64,000 nucleotides of DNA, taken from positions 124,001-188,000 of the forward strand of contig NZ_VTTL01000008.1 in NCBI RefSeq assembly GCF_008364685.1. Reading direction: 5' to 3'. Both the position numbers and the translations under genes were made by a program. The notes under the pieces are model-generated. The model saw only the letters and a list, made by a program, of their open reading frames with translations, did not search any database and was not told where the DNA came from. This DNA comes from Xanthobacter oligotrophicus (GTDB taxonomy: Bacteria > Pseudomonadota > Alphaproteobacteria > Rhizobiales > Xanthobacteraceae). This document shows positions 45,598 to 53,740 of the stretch, one piece after another (position 1 is the first letter of the stretch; the number at the start of each line of letters is the position of its first letter).

Positions 45598-46442
45598 TGG
45601 AAATCTTTGCCGCCAGCGACGCCGAAATCTCCGCAGCCCTGCGTGACCGGGACAGCCGCGAACCCGACAGCCGCGTTTTGGAGATTCGCGAGACCTTCCG
45701 CACCCCGCGCTTTCCGGAAACCGCCACCGCCGAGCGCTGGCAGGGCGAGCGCATCCGCCTGAAGAATGTGGTGAAGAGCTTCGGCGCCCGCACCGTGCTG
45801 CGCCGGCTCGACCTCGACGTGCCCGCCGGCCAGTTCCTCGCCGTTGTGGGCCGCTCGGGCGGGGGCAAGACCACCCTCATGCGCCTCATCTGCGGGCTCG
45901 ACACCGCGAGTTCCGGCGAGGTGAGCATCGGCGAAGCGCCCGTCACCGGCCTGATGCCGCAGGTGCGCCTGCTGTTCCAGGACGCCCGTCTCGCGCCGTG
46001 GCAGCGGGTGATCGGCAATGTGGGCATCGCCCGCGGCCCCGGCTGGCGCGAGAAGGCCCATGCGGCCCTCAAGGACGTGGGCCTCGCCGATCGCGGTCGG
46101 GAATGGCCCTATGTGCTCTCCGGCGGGCAGAAGCAGCGGGTGGCGCTGGCCCGCGCCCTGGTGTCGCGCCCCGGCGTGCTGCTGCTGGACGAGCCGTTCG
46201 GCGCGCTCGACGCCCTGACCCGGGTGGAGATGCATCGCCTCACCGAGCGCATCTGGAAAGAGCACGGCTTCACCGTGGTGCTCATCACCCACGACGTGGC
46301 CGAGGCGGTGTCGCTGGCCGACCGGGTGGTGGTGCTGCGGCAGGGCGAGATCGCCCTCGACGTGCCGGTGGATCTGCCCCGCGGCGGGCGCACGGGGGCC
46401 GACGCCGCCCGGCTGCACGAGCGCATCCTCGCCGCCGTGTGA
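45597..46442 (+). CDS. ssuB: Aliphatic sulfonate ABC transporter, ATP-binding protein
   Basis: A 281-residue ATPase. Walker A GRSGGGKTT lies at 85-93, unusually late because of a 50-residue N-terminal extension; Q-loop in LLFQDARLAPW, signature LSGGQKQR, Walker B VLLLDEPFGALD, switch His in ITHD. LLFQDARLAPW is typical of SsuB. The extension is charged and has no recognised domain. Last gene of the ssu run. Confidence 0.95.
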   Translation: MEIFAASDAEISAALRDRDSREPDSRVLEIRETFRTPRFPETATAERWQGERIRLKNVVKSFGARTVLRRLDLDVPAGQFLAVVGRSGGGKTTLMRLICGLDTASSGEVSIGEAPVTGLMPQVRLLFQDARLAPWQRVIGNVGIARGPGWREKAHAALKDVGLADRGREWPYVLSGGQKQRVALARALVSRPGVLLLDEPFGALDALTRVEMHRLTERIWKEHGFTVVLITHDVAEAVSLADRVVVLRQGEIALDVPVDLPRGGRTGADAARLHERILAAV

Positions 46443-47019
46443 GGCGGGCGGGCGCGATCTCCTCCAGTCTGGAAGCCGCACTGGGACGATGTCCCCCGAC
46501 CACCGTCGCCGTCCGGCTTGACCGGACGGCCCATGGCCCCGACGGGAAGACGCTCTCAGGGACAAAACGGCGGGGGCGGGACAAGCGGCGAGATGGACCC
46601 TCCGGTCAAGCCGGAGGGCGACGATAGCGAGAAGCGGCCCAGCCCCTCTCCCGCTTGCGGTAAGGACCTTTCGGTAAGGACAGGGTGGGGGCAGGCCCTC
46701 TCCGCCCTGCCGCCCCGTCGGGCCATGTCACCCAGCCGCTTTCCCCCTCCCCAACCCTCCCCCGCAAGCGGGAGAGGGAGTTAAAGCTGCGCTCCTTCCA
46801 CTGCTCTGACGCTCCGCTGCAGCCGGCCGGGGCACGATCACCCGCCCCCCGAAAACGGAAAAACCTCCCCCATCGGCATCTGTGCCATGACAGTGCCGCG
46901 TTCCTGCGGGATACTGCGTCGGCTGGCAGGGGCATTCGCCTGAACTGCCCTCATCCCAAATCCGGGCTCCCGCGCGCATCCGGCGCGAGACGCCCCCTTT
47001 GCCTGACGGAGGACGACCC
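46443..47019. repeat. Intergenic region with R1 outer arms and R2 hairpins
   Basis: No gene seen in about 580 bases. 46507-46530 (CCGTCCGGCTTGACCGGACGG) and 46601-46620 (CTCCGGTCAAGCCGGAGG) are R1-type arms without core; 46640-46665 and 46741-46783 are R2 hairpins in opposite orientations. Confidence 0.7.
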
Positions 47020-48972
47020 TTGCCCCACGAAACGCCGCTCATTGCGACACTCGTCGGGGCCTTCGTCCTCGCCTTCGTCTTCGGTGCCATCGCCCAGCGC
47101 TTCAAGCTGTCGCCGCTGGTGGGCTATCTCCTCGCCGGCGTCATGGTGGGGCCCTTCACCCCCGGCTTCGTCGCCGACCAGAGCATGGCGCTGGAACTGG
47201 CCGAGATCGGCGTCATCCTGCTGATGTTCGGCGTCGGCCTGCATTTCTCCCTGAGCGACCTGTTGTCGGTGAAGGCCATCGCCATTCCCGGCGCGGTGCT
47301 GCAGATCGGCGTCGCCACCCTCATGGGCCTCGGCCTCACCTATGCCCTCGGCTGGGGGCTGGGCGCCGGCATCGTGTTCGGCCTCGCCCTCTCGGTGGCG
47401 AGCACCGTGGTGCTGCTGCGGGCGCTTCAGGAGCGCCGGCTGGTGGAGAGCGAGCAGGGCCGCATCGCGGTGGGCTGGCTCATCGTGGAAGACCTCGCCA
47501 TGGTGCTGGCGCTGGTGCTGCTGCCCGCCCTCTCCGGCGCCCTCGGCGGCCGCGTGGTGACCACCTCCACCGCCGCCTGGCTGGGCGGGGAGGATGTGTG
47601 GGTGACGCTCGCCATCACGCTGGCCAAGGTCGCCGGCTTCGTGGTGCTGATGCTGGTGGTGGGCCGGCGCGTCATTCCCGGCATCATGCACTGGGTGGCC
47701 CATATCGGCTCGCGCGAACTGTTCCGCCTTGCGGTGCTGGCCATCGCGCTGGGCGTCGCCTTCGGCTCGGCCAAGCTGTTCGGGGTGTCGTTCGCGCTCG
47801 GCGCCTTCTTCGCCGGCATGGTGCTCAGCGAATCGCCCCTGTCCCACCGTGCGGCGGAAGAGACGCTGCCCCTGCGCGACGCCTTCGCCGTGCTGTTCTT
47901 CGTCTCCGTGGGCATGCTGGTGGACCCGTCCATCGTCATCAAGAGCCCGATCCCGCTCATCATCACCGTGCTGATCGTGCTGTTCGGCAAGTCGCTGGCC
48001 GCCTTCCTGCTGGTGCGGGCGTTCGGCTACGGCAACATCACGGCGCTCACCATCTCCGCCTCGCTGGCGCAGATCGGCGAATTCTCCTTCATCCTGGTGG
48101 CGCTGGGCGTGGACCTCCAGTTGCTGCCGGAGGAAGGGCGCGACCTCATCCTCGCGGCGGCGATCATCTCCATTCTCATCAACCCCTTCTTCTTCCTGGC
48201 GCTGGACCGCTACCGGGCGAAGGCGGTGACGGCCCAGGCCGCCAAGGCGGCCGAAACTCCGAGCCCGGCGGCAAAGGCGCCGGCGCCGGCGGCCGCCCTG
48301 CCCCGCACCACCCAGCAGGCGCACACGGTGCTGGTGGGCTACGGCCGGGTGGGTCATCTGGTGGCGGACGGGCTGAAGGCCGCCGGCCTGCCCTTCCTCG
48401 TGGTGGAGGACCAGGACGACCGGGTGGAGGAGCTGCGGCGCAGCGAGATCGAGGTGATCGACGCCAACGCCGCCTCTCCCGCCGCCATCACCGCCGCCAA
48501 CGTGGCGGGGGCGACCCGGCTCATCCTCGCCATTCCCGACGGCTTCGAGGCCAGCGGCGTGCTGCGCAAGGCCCGCCAGATGAACCCCGGCATCGAGATC
48601 ATCGCCCGCGCCCATTCGGACGCGGAGGTGGAGCATCTGCGCCAGGGCGGCGCCAATTTCATCATCATGGGCGAGCGCGAGGTGGCGCGCGGCATGCTCG
48701 CCCATGTGCTGGACCGCAGCGACGCCGACCTTGCCGCCGCCGTCGAAGCCGCGGGGATCGTTGCTCCCGGCTCCGAGGCTGCGACGACCTCCCCGGACGC
48801 GCCCGTGGCCGAGGTCCGGGTGAGCGCGGTGACGCCCTCCCCCGCCACCGTGCCGACCCCAAGCGTGGCCCCTGCGGCAACGCAGCCGCCCCTTTCGGCG
48901 CCTGAATCCGCCACCAACCCGGTCCCCGCCCTTGCGGAGAGCGCTGCAGCGGAGCAAAACGACAAAGGCTAG
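47020..48972 (+). CDS. Monovalent cation:proton antiporter-2, YbaL/KefB-like
   Basis: A 650-residue protein with about twelve N-terminal helices (to about 390), then a cytoplasmic RCK_N/TrkA-type domain from about 435 (HTVLVGYGRVGHLVADGL). The N-terminus HETPLIATLVGAFVLAFVFG and SPLVGYLLAGVMVGPFTPGF match E. coli YbaL closely. The start is a TTG at 47020 with GGAGGA upstream, supported by homology starting there. The last about 70 residues are low-complexity Ala/Pro/Thr. It probably exchanges potassium or sodium for protons. No terminator separates it clearly from sitA, 99 bases downstream. Confidence 0.92.
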   Translation: MPHETPLIATLVGAFVLAFVFGAIAQRFKLSPLVGYLLAGVMVGPFTPGFVADQSMALELAEIGVILLMFGVGLHFSLSDLLSVKAIAIPGAVLQIGVATLMGLGLTYALGWGLGAGIVFGLALSVASTVVLLRALQERRLVESEQGRIAVGWLIVEDLAMVLALVLLPALSGALGGRVVTTSTAAWLGGEDVWVTLAITLAKVAGFVVLMLVVGRRVIPGIMHWVAHIGSRELFRLAVLAIALGVAFGSAKLFGVSFALGAFFAGMVLSESPLSHRAAEETLPLRDAFAVLFFVSVGMLVDPSIVIKSPIPLIITVLIVLFGKSLAAFLLVRAFGYGNITALTISASLAQIGEFSFILVALGVDLQLLPEEGRDLILAAAIISILINPFFFLALDRYRAKAVTAQAAKAAETPSPAAKAPAPAAALPRTTQQAHTVLVGYGRVGHLVADGLKAAGLPFLVVEDQDDRVEELRRSEIEVIDANAASPAAITAANVAGATRLILAIPDGFEASGVLRKARQMNPGIEIIARAHSDAEVEHLRQGGANFIIMGEREVARGMLAHVLDRSDADLAAAVEAAGIVAPGSEAATTSPDAPVAEVRVSAVTPSPATVPTPSVAPAATQPPLSAPESATNPVPALAESAAAEQNDKG

Positions 48973-48983
48973 GCCGACTTAAA

Positions 48984-49004
48984 TGCGAATAAGTTGCAAT
49001 TGCA
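48984..49004. promoter_or_regulatory. Fur/Mur-like box 1 upstream of sitA
   Basis: TGCGA-N5-TTGCA followed by an overlapping perfect TGCAATTGCA, in an AT-rich patch. It resembles iron/manganese control boxes of alphaproteobacteria. Confidence 0.55.
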
Positions 49005-49032
49005 GTTTGGTGGGCCTATTTTTGCAAATGGA

Positions 49033-49048
49033 TCGCAAATTGATGCGA
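49033..49048. promoter_or_regulatory. Fur/Mur-like box 2 upstream of sitA
   Basis: TCGCA-AATTGA-TGCGA: perfect five-base arms, 29 bases from box 1 and 24 bases before the chosen sitA start. Confidence 0.5.
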
Positions 49049-49071
49049 TGATTGGATTGGAGCGCTGCTTC

Positions 49072-50082
49072 ATGCGCTGCCCTGATGGTTTGGTGGCCGG
49101 TTCTTCGGCTCATTCTTTGGTTCGTCGCTTCGCCGGGTTCCCGGCCCGCTTGTTGGCCCGTCCCTTGGGCCGCGCATTTTCGCCGGCCGGCGCCGTGCTT
49201 CTCGCTTGCCTGGTGGCGGCATTGTCGTCCGCAGGCCCGGCCCGGGCCGCGGACAAGCTGAAGGTGGTCACCACCTTCACCATCATCGCCGACATGGCGA
49301 AGACCGTGGCCGGTGATGCGGCGCAGGTGGACAGCATCACCAAGCCCGGCGCCGAGATCCACAATTACCAGCCCACGCCGGGCGACCTCATCAAGGCCCA
49401 GGGCGCCAACCTCATCCTGTGGAACGGCCTGAACCTGGAACTGTGGTTCGAGAAGTTCTTCAGCCGCCTGAAGGGCGTGCCGAGCGTGGTGATCTCCGAC
49501 GGCGTCGAGCCCATGGGCATCACCGAGGGCCCCTACAGCGGCAAGCCCAATCCCCATGCCTGGATGTCGCCCGCCGCCGCCATCATCTACGTGGACAACA
49601 TCCGCGACGCGCTGGTGAAATACGATCCGGCCAATGCCGCCACCTACAAGGCCAACGCCGAGGCCTACAAGGCCAAGATCACCGCCACCATCGCCCCCAT
49701 CCGCGCCGAGCTGGAGAAGGTGCCGCCGGACCAGCGCTGGCTGGTCACCAGCGAGGGCGCCTTCAGCTATCTGGCGCGGGATTTCGGCCTGAAGCCGCTT
49801 TACCTGTGGCCCATCAACGCCGACCAGCAGGGCACGCCCCAGCAGGTGCGCCGCGTGGTGGACCGCATGCGGGCGGACAAGATCCCCGCCATCTTCTCCG
49901 AGAGCACCATCTCCGCCGAGCCGGCGCGGCAGGTGGCACGGGAGACCGGCGCCCGCTACGGCGGCGTGCTCTATGTGGATTCGCTCAGCGACGCCGCAGG
50001 CCCGGTGCCCACCTATCTCGACCTCCTGCGCGTCACCTCCACCACCATCGCCGATGGCCTCACCGGAGGCGCCCCGCGATGA
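49072..50082 (+). CDS. sitA: Manganese/iron ABC transporter, substrate-binding protein
   Basis: A 336-residue periplasmic metal-binding protein of cluster A-I. The signal peptide has a long basic start and ends at PARA (about 59). Ligand regions are GAEIHNYQPTPGDL, NPHAWMSP and TSEGAFSYLARDFGL. The start is not certain: ATG 49072 has TTGGAGCG upstream and lies beyond the two metal boxes; ATG 49048 and a TTG at 48994 lie on or inside them. Order sitA-B-C-D with overlapping ends marks a four-gene importer. Zinc is possible but the SitA-like motifs and boxes favour Mn/Fe. Confidence 0.9.
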   Translation: MRCPDGLVAGSSAHSLVRRFAGFPARLLARPLGRAFSPAGAVLLACLVAALSSAGPARAADKLKVVTTFTIIADMAKTVAGDAAQVDSITKPGAEIHNYQPTPGDLIKAQGANLILWNGLNLELWFEKFFSRLKGVPSVVISDGVEPMGITEGPYSGKPNPHAWMSPAAAIIYVDNIRDALVKYDPANAATYKANAEAYKAKITATIAPIRAELEKVPPDQRWLVTSEGAFSYLARDFGLKPLYLWPINADQQGTPQQVRRVVDRMRADKIPAIFSESTISAEPARQVARETGARYGGVLYVDSLSDAAGPVPTYLDLLRVTSTTIADGLTGGAPR

Positions 50083-50981
50083 ACGCGCCCCTTGATCCCG
50101 CCCTGTCGCATGTGGACGCCGCCGGCGCCGGCCTGCGCGTCGCCCACGTCACCGTCACCTATCGCAACGGCCACACCGCCCTGCGCGACGCGAGCTTCGA
50201 GATCCCCACCGGCACCATCACCGCCCTGGTGGGGGTGAACGGCTCGGGCAAGTCCACCCTGTTCAAGACCATCATGGGCTTCCTCTCGGCGTCGAAGGGG
50301 TCCGTGAGCATCCTCGGCATGAGCGTGCGCGAAGCCTTGAAGCGCAACGTGGTGGCCTATGTGCCCCAGGCCGAGGAGGTGGACTGGACCTTCCCCGTGC
50401 TGGTGGAAGACGTGGTGATGATGGGCCGCTACGGCCACATGAATTTCCTGCGCATGCCCCGCCGCGCCGACCACGAGGCGGTGACGGCAGCGCTTTCCCG
50501 CGTCAACATGCTGGAGTTCCGCACCCGCCAGATCGGCGAGCTTTCCGGCGGGCAGAGGAAGCGCGTGTTCCTCGCCCGTGCGCTGGCGCAGGACGCCCGC
50601 GTGATCCTGCTCGACGAGCCCTTCACCGGCGTGGACGTGAAGACCGAGGACGCCATCATCGCCCTGCTGAAAGCCCTGCGCGACGAGGGGCGGGTGATGC
50701 TGGTCTCCACCCACAATCTCGGCTCGGTGCCGGAATTCTGCGACCGCACGGTGCTCATCAAGGGCACGGTGCTGGCCTATGGGCTGACCTCCGAGATCTT
50801 CACCCAGGTCAATCTGGAAAAGGCCTTCGGCGGCGTGCTGCGCCATTTCGTGCTGGACGAAAGCCACTCCACCGCCGCCGGCACGCTGGGCGTGCTGACC
50901 GACGACGAGCGCCCCCTGGTGCTCTACAAGGACCGCCCCGCCGCCAGCGGCACCGCCGGCTCCTCGGAGGGGATCGGGTGA
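50079..50981 (+). CDS. sitB: Manganese/iron ABC transporter, ATP-binding protein
   Basis: A 300-residue ATPase: Walker A GVNGSGKST at 52-60, YVPQAEEVDWTFPVLVEDVVMMGRYGHM (cluster A-I hallmark), signature LSGGQRKR, Walker B VILLDEPFTGVD and STHN. ATG 50079 overlaps the sitA stop (ATGA). The C-terminal 50 residues extend past the family core and are rich in Gly/Ser. Confidence 0.95.
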   Translation: MNAPLDPALSHVDAAGAGLRVAHVTVTYRNGHTALRDASFEIPTGTITALVGVNGSGKSTLFKTIMGFLSASKGSVSILGMSVREALKRNVVAYVPQAEEVDWTFPVLVEDVVMMGRYGHMNFLRMPRRADHEAVTAALSRVNMLEFRTRQIGELSGGQRKRVFLARALAQDARVILLDEPFTGVDVKTEDAIIALLKALRDEGRVMLVSTHNLGSVPEFCDRTVLIKGTVLAYGLTSEIFTQVNLEKAFGGVLRHFVLDESHSTAAGTLGVLTDDERPLVLYKDRPAASGTAGSSEGIG

Positions 50982-51841
50982 TGTCCCTCCTCCTCGAGCC
51001 GTTCGGCTATTCCTACATGGTCAACGCCATGTGGGTGAGCGCACTGGTGGGGGCGGTGTGCGCGTTTCTCTCCGCCTTCCTCATGCTGAAGGGCTGGTCG
51101 CTCATCGGCGATGCGCTGTCCCATGCCATCGTGCCGGGGGTGGCGGGGGCCTACATGCTGGGCCTGCCGTTCTCGCTCGGCGCCTTCTTCTCCGGCGCGC
51201 TGGCGGCCGGGGCCATGCTGTTCCTGCAGGAGCGCACCAAGCTGAAGGAAGACGCCGTCATCGGCCTCATCTTCACGTCCTTCTTCGGCCTCGGCCTGTT
51301 CATGGTGTCGCTGTCGCCCACCTCGGTGAATGTGCAGACCATCGTGCTCGGCAACATCCTCGCCATCTCGCCGACCGACACGCTTCAACTGGCGCTCATC
51401 GGCTTTGTCTCGCTGGGGCTCTTGCTGGTGTTCTGGAAGGACCTGATGGTGACCTTCTTCGACGAGAGCCACGCCCGCTCCATCGGCCTCAACCCCACCT
51501 TCCTGAAGATCATGTTCTTCACGCTTCTGTCGGCCTGCACGGTGGCGGCGCTGCAGACGGTGGGGGCCTTCCTCGTCATCGCCATGGTGGTGACTCCGGG
51601 AGCCACCGCCTATCTGCTCACCGACCGCTTCCCCCGTCTTATTGCCCTGTCGGTGCTGATCGGCGCGGGCACGAGCTTCGTCGGCGCCTATCTCTCCTAT
51701 TTCGTGGACGGGGCCACGGGCGGCATCATCGTGGTGCTCCAGACCCTCATCTTCCTCACCGCCTTCGTCTTCGCCCCCAAGCACGGGCTTTTGGCGGCGC
51801 GGCGGCAGGCGGCGCTGGCGCTGAGGGAAGGCGGGCTGTGA
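50981..51841 (+). CDS. sitC: Manganese/iron ABC transporter, permease 1
   Basis: A 286-residue permease with about eight helices; MLKGWSLIGDALSHAIVPGVAGAYMLGLP and QTVGAFLVIAMVVTPGATAYLLTDRF are the ABC-3 family marks. ATG 50981 overlaps the sitB stop (TGATG). It is paralogous to the next gene; together they form a heterodimeric channel. Confidence 0.94.
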   Translation: MSLLLEPFGYSYMVNAMWVSALVGAVCAFLSAFLMLKGWSLIGDALSHAIVPGVAGAYMLGLPFSLGAFFSGALAAGAMLFLQERTKLKEDAVIGLIFTSFFGLGLFMVSLSPTSVNVQTIVLGNILAISPTDTLQLALIGFVSLGLLLVFWKDLMVTFFDESHARSIGLNPTFLKIMFFTLLSACTVAALQTVGAFLVIAMVVTPGATAYLLTDRFPRLIALSVLIGAGTSFVGAYLSYFVDGATGGIIVVLQTLIFLTAFVFAPKHGLLAARRQAALALREGGL

Positions 51842-52671
51842 TGGACACCCTGCTTGCCCCCTTCCAGTTCGATTTCATGCAAAGCGCGCTGGTGATCTCG
51901 GCGCTGGTGGCGGTGCCCATGGCGCTGCTCTCCTGCTTCCTGGTGCTGAAAGGCTGGTCGCTGATGGGGGACGCCGTCTCCCACGCCGTGCTGCCCGGCG
52001 TGGTGCTGGCCTATATGGCCGGCCTGCCTTTGGCAGTGGGCGCCTTCGTGGCCGGCATGGTGTGCGCGCTCGGCACCGGGTATCTCAAGGCCAACAGCCG
52101 CATCAAGGAAGACACGGTGATGGGCGTGGTCTTCTCCGGTATGTTCGGGCTAGGGCTGGTGCTCTACACCAAGATCCAGTCGGACGTGCACCTCGACCAC
52201 ATATTGTTCGGCGACATGCTGGGCGTGACCTGGGGCGACATCGCCGAAAGCGCCATCATCTGCGGCCTCGTGACTTCGGCGCTGCTGGCCAAATGGCGCG
52301 ACCTGCTGCTGAACGCGTTCGATCCGGCGCAGGCGCGCGCGGTGGGCCTGCGCGTCGGGCTGCTGCACTACGGGCTCTTGGTGATGCTGTCGCTGACCAT
52401 CGTGGCAGCGCTCAAAGCGGTGGGCATCATCCTCGCCGTATCGCTTTTGATCGCGCCGGGGGCCATCGCGTTTTTGGTGACGCGCCGCTTCGGCTGGATG
52501 CTGGTGGTCGCGGTGCTGGTGGCGGTGGGCTGCGCGCTCTGCGGCGTCTACCTCTCCTTCTTTCTCGACAGCGCGCAGGCGCCCACCATCGTGCTGCTGA
52601 TGACGGCGGTGTTCATCGCTGCCTTCGTAAGGGTGCGGGTGAAGGCGGGGCGGGTGGAAGCGGTGGGCTGA
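51841..52671 (+). CDS. sitD: Manganese/iron ABC transporter, permease 2
   Basis: A 276-residue ABC-3 permease with VLKGWSLMGDAVSHAVLPGVVLAYMAGLP and KAVGIILAVSLLIAPGAIAFLVTRRF. It starts one base inside the sitC stop. The coding sequence for its last helix (from about 52582) occurs a second time at 53153-53220. The C-terminal codons after that helix (RVRVKAGRVEAVG) differ from the second copy, so this end may have been remade by an insertion. Confidence 0.93.
   Translation: MDTLLAPFQFDFMQSALVISALVAVPMALLSCFLVLKGWSLMGDAVSHAVLPGVVLAYMAGLPLAVGAFVAGMVCALGTGYLKANSRIKEDTVMGVVFSGMFGLGLVLYTKIQSDVHLDHILFGDMLGVTWGDIAESAIICGLVTSALLAKWRDLLLNAFDPAQARAVGLRVGLLHYGLLVMLSLTIVAALKAVGIILAVSLLIAPGAIAFLVTRRFGWMLVVAVLVAVGCALCGVYLSFFLDSAQAPTIVLLMTAVFIAAFVRVRVKAGRVEAVG
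52582..52650 (+). repeat. sitD 3' end, copy A of a direct duplication
   Basis: About 69 bases within sitD coding its last helix (TIVLLMTAVFIAAF). The first 37 bases are identical to copy B and the next portion differs at few positions. Confidence 0.88.
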
Positions 52672-52699
52672 AGAAAAGTGACGCAACGTCACATTTCTT
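52671..52699 (+). terminator. Hairpin at the sitD stop codon
   Basis: AAGAAAAGTGACG pairs with CGTCACATTTCTT (one A-A mismatch), three-base loop. Followed by TTTCTTG rather than a clean T run; either the sit operon terminator or an end of the inserted segment. Confidence 0.55.
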
Positions 52700-53150
52700 G
52701 CAACAACGTCCAAATTTTGAATCGATTGCAAAGCCCGTTATAACTGGTCGATCGTCACGCGTGACGAAACCGCTCAAAACCCGGCTTGAAAAATGCCTTT
52801 CACCGTGGGCGAATTTCTAATGACTTCCGTTCCGCTACTTGTCTGGCTCTTGACAGGCAGAACGTTTGTTGGACGGGCAAAACAGAGAGTAGAGCACTGG
52901 ACCCATCGACATACGTTTATTTTTCTATCAAATATATGCTATTATAAGCCGGATCAAAATAAAGCTTGGATCAAGATTGGAATAAATAGTGACGAAAATT
53001 TGGAATATTTGGTCGATTTACAATGGGAATATATGTTGATGAGTTTTATTTATATGATAATTAGCACTTTTGTGGCTTTAATTATTCTGAAATCGACTCA
53101 TTTATTATGACGTATTCGCCGTGTTCCTACCCAACCTTTTTTTTCGGCGC
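52672..53150. mobile_element. AT-rich inserted segment between duplicated sitD ends
   Basis: Composition drops sharply: 52921-53100 has about 50 G or C in 180 bases by hand count (28%), against well above 60% on both sides. The segment holds a promoter-like TTGAAT-N16-TATAAC (52717-52744), the palindrome CGTCACGCGTGACG (52753-52766) and one small gene. No integrase, transposase or terminal inverted repeats were found. The flanking direct duplication of 69 bases is what marks it as inserted. Confidence 0.65.
52793..53110 (+). CDS. Orphan small membrane protein on AT-rich insert
   Basis: A 105-residue protein with no family that I recognise. It has two hydrophobic stretches, about residues 8-24 and 82-101, around a soluble middle rich in Tyr, Trp, Lys and Asp (CYYKPDQNKAW, NSDENLEYLVDLQWEY). 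ATG 52793 lacks a good ribosome site; ATG 52820 is an alternative. The codons are A/T-rich in the last two-thirds only, matching foreign origin. Its promoter-like sequence lies about 50 bases upstream. Role unknown; toxin, immunity or phage-exclusion proteins often look like this, but nothing here proves it. Confidence 0.55.
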   Translation: MPFTVGEFLMTSVPLLVWLLTGRTFVGRAKQRVEHWTHRHTFIFLSNICYYKPDQNKAWIKIGINSDENLEYLVDLQWEYMLMSFIYMIISTFVALIILKSTHLL

Positions 53151-53152
53151 CG

Positions 53153-53220
53153 GCCCCCACCATCGTGCTGCTGATGACGGCGGTGTTCATCGCCGCCTTC
53201 GTAGGGGTGAGGGCGGGGCG
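53153..53220 (+). pseudogene. Second copy of the sitD 3' end (copy B)
   Basis: Repeats the sitD codons for its last helix (VLLMTAVFIAAFVGVRAG) without the rest of the gene. The frame runs on into the next gene, but a start exists at 53240, so this is a remnant. Confidence 0.8.
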
Positions 53221-53239
53221 AATGGTGGGAAAGCATGCC

Positions 53240-53581
53240 ATGATGATTGCGGAACGGGTGCTGATGCTCTTTGTGGGCGGCACCGAGGTGGGGGTCCCCA
53301 TCCGCATCTTCGCGCCGGTGGAAGACGAGGAATGCTGGAGTTGCCGCGCCGAGATTCACTGGCCGGACGAGGTCCGGGGCGAAACCCTCTACGGCATCGA
53401 TGCCGTACAGGCGCTCTATCTCACCCTGCTTGCAGTCGGTTGTCACCTCTACATGAGCGACGCTCACAAAGAAGGCCGGCTGCGCTCGGGCGAACCCGGC
53501 TCGGGATATGGCTTCCCCGTACTGAAGATGATGCGGGATGAGCTGATCGGCTACGACGCGCACTTCGACGGGAATGGGTGA
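53240..53581 (+). CDS. DUF6968 family protein
   Basis: A 113-residue soluble protein. EECWSCRAEIHWPDEVRGETLYGIDAVQALYLTLLAVGCHLY carries the pattern CxxxIxWP ... GxDAxQALxLxL of DUF6968, a family of unknown function. ATG 53240 was chosen because GGTGGGAAAG precedes it; the frame is open upstream through the sitD remnant. Its GC content is normal, so before the insertion this gene probably followed sitD directly. No function is assigned. Confidence 0.75.
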   Translation: MMIAERVLMLFVGGTEVGVPIRIFAPVEDEECWSCRAEIHWPDEVRGETLYGIDAVQALYLTLLAVGCHLYMSDAHKEGRLRSGEPGSGYGFPVLKMMRDELIGYDAHFDGNG

Positions 53582-53689
53582 GGCCGCGCCTTTCCCGCCC
53601 GCTTCCCGGTTGCCCGCACCTTGAGCACCACGCTCAGGCCTTCGGCATCACCCCTTGACGCCCCCGCCCCCTCGGGCGTAACCCCATCC

Positions 53690-53740
53690 GCGGGACACCT
53701 CCCCCCAACGGGAGGCGCCCATCTGTAAGGATGGACTAAA
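53690..53740 (+). ncRNA. serC leader RNA motif
   Basis: Two hairpins directly before serC: CCTCCC (53698-53703) with GGGAGG (53710-53715), and CCATC (53719-53723) with GATGG (53730-53734), whose loop and arm contain the ribosome site TAAGGA. This matches the alphaproteobacterial serC motif in place and shape. Sequestration of the ribosome site suggests translational control; the ligand of the class is not established to my knowledge. Confidence 0.7.

Noticed and set aside
46951-48957. A 668-codon minus-strand frame opposite the YbaL-like antiporter.
   Set aside because: Composition is His/Gln/Arg-rich mirror sequence with no domain; the plus-strand gene is clear.
52671-52766. Transposon ends formed by the two CGTCAC/GTGACG palindromes.
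   Set aside because: They lie on the same side of the AT-rich gene and nothing similar occurs near 53,150, so they do not bracket the segment.
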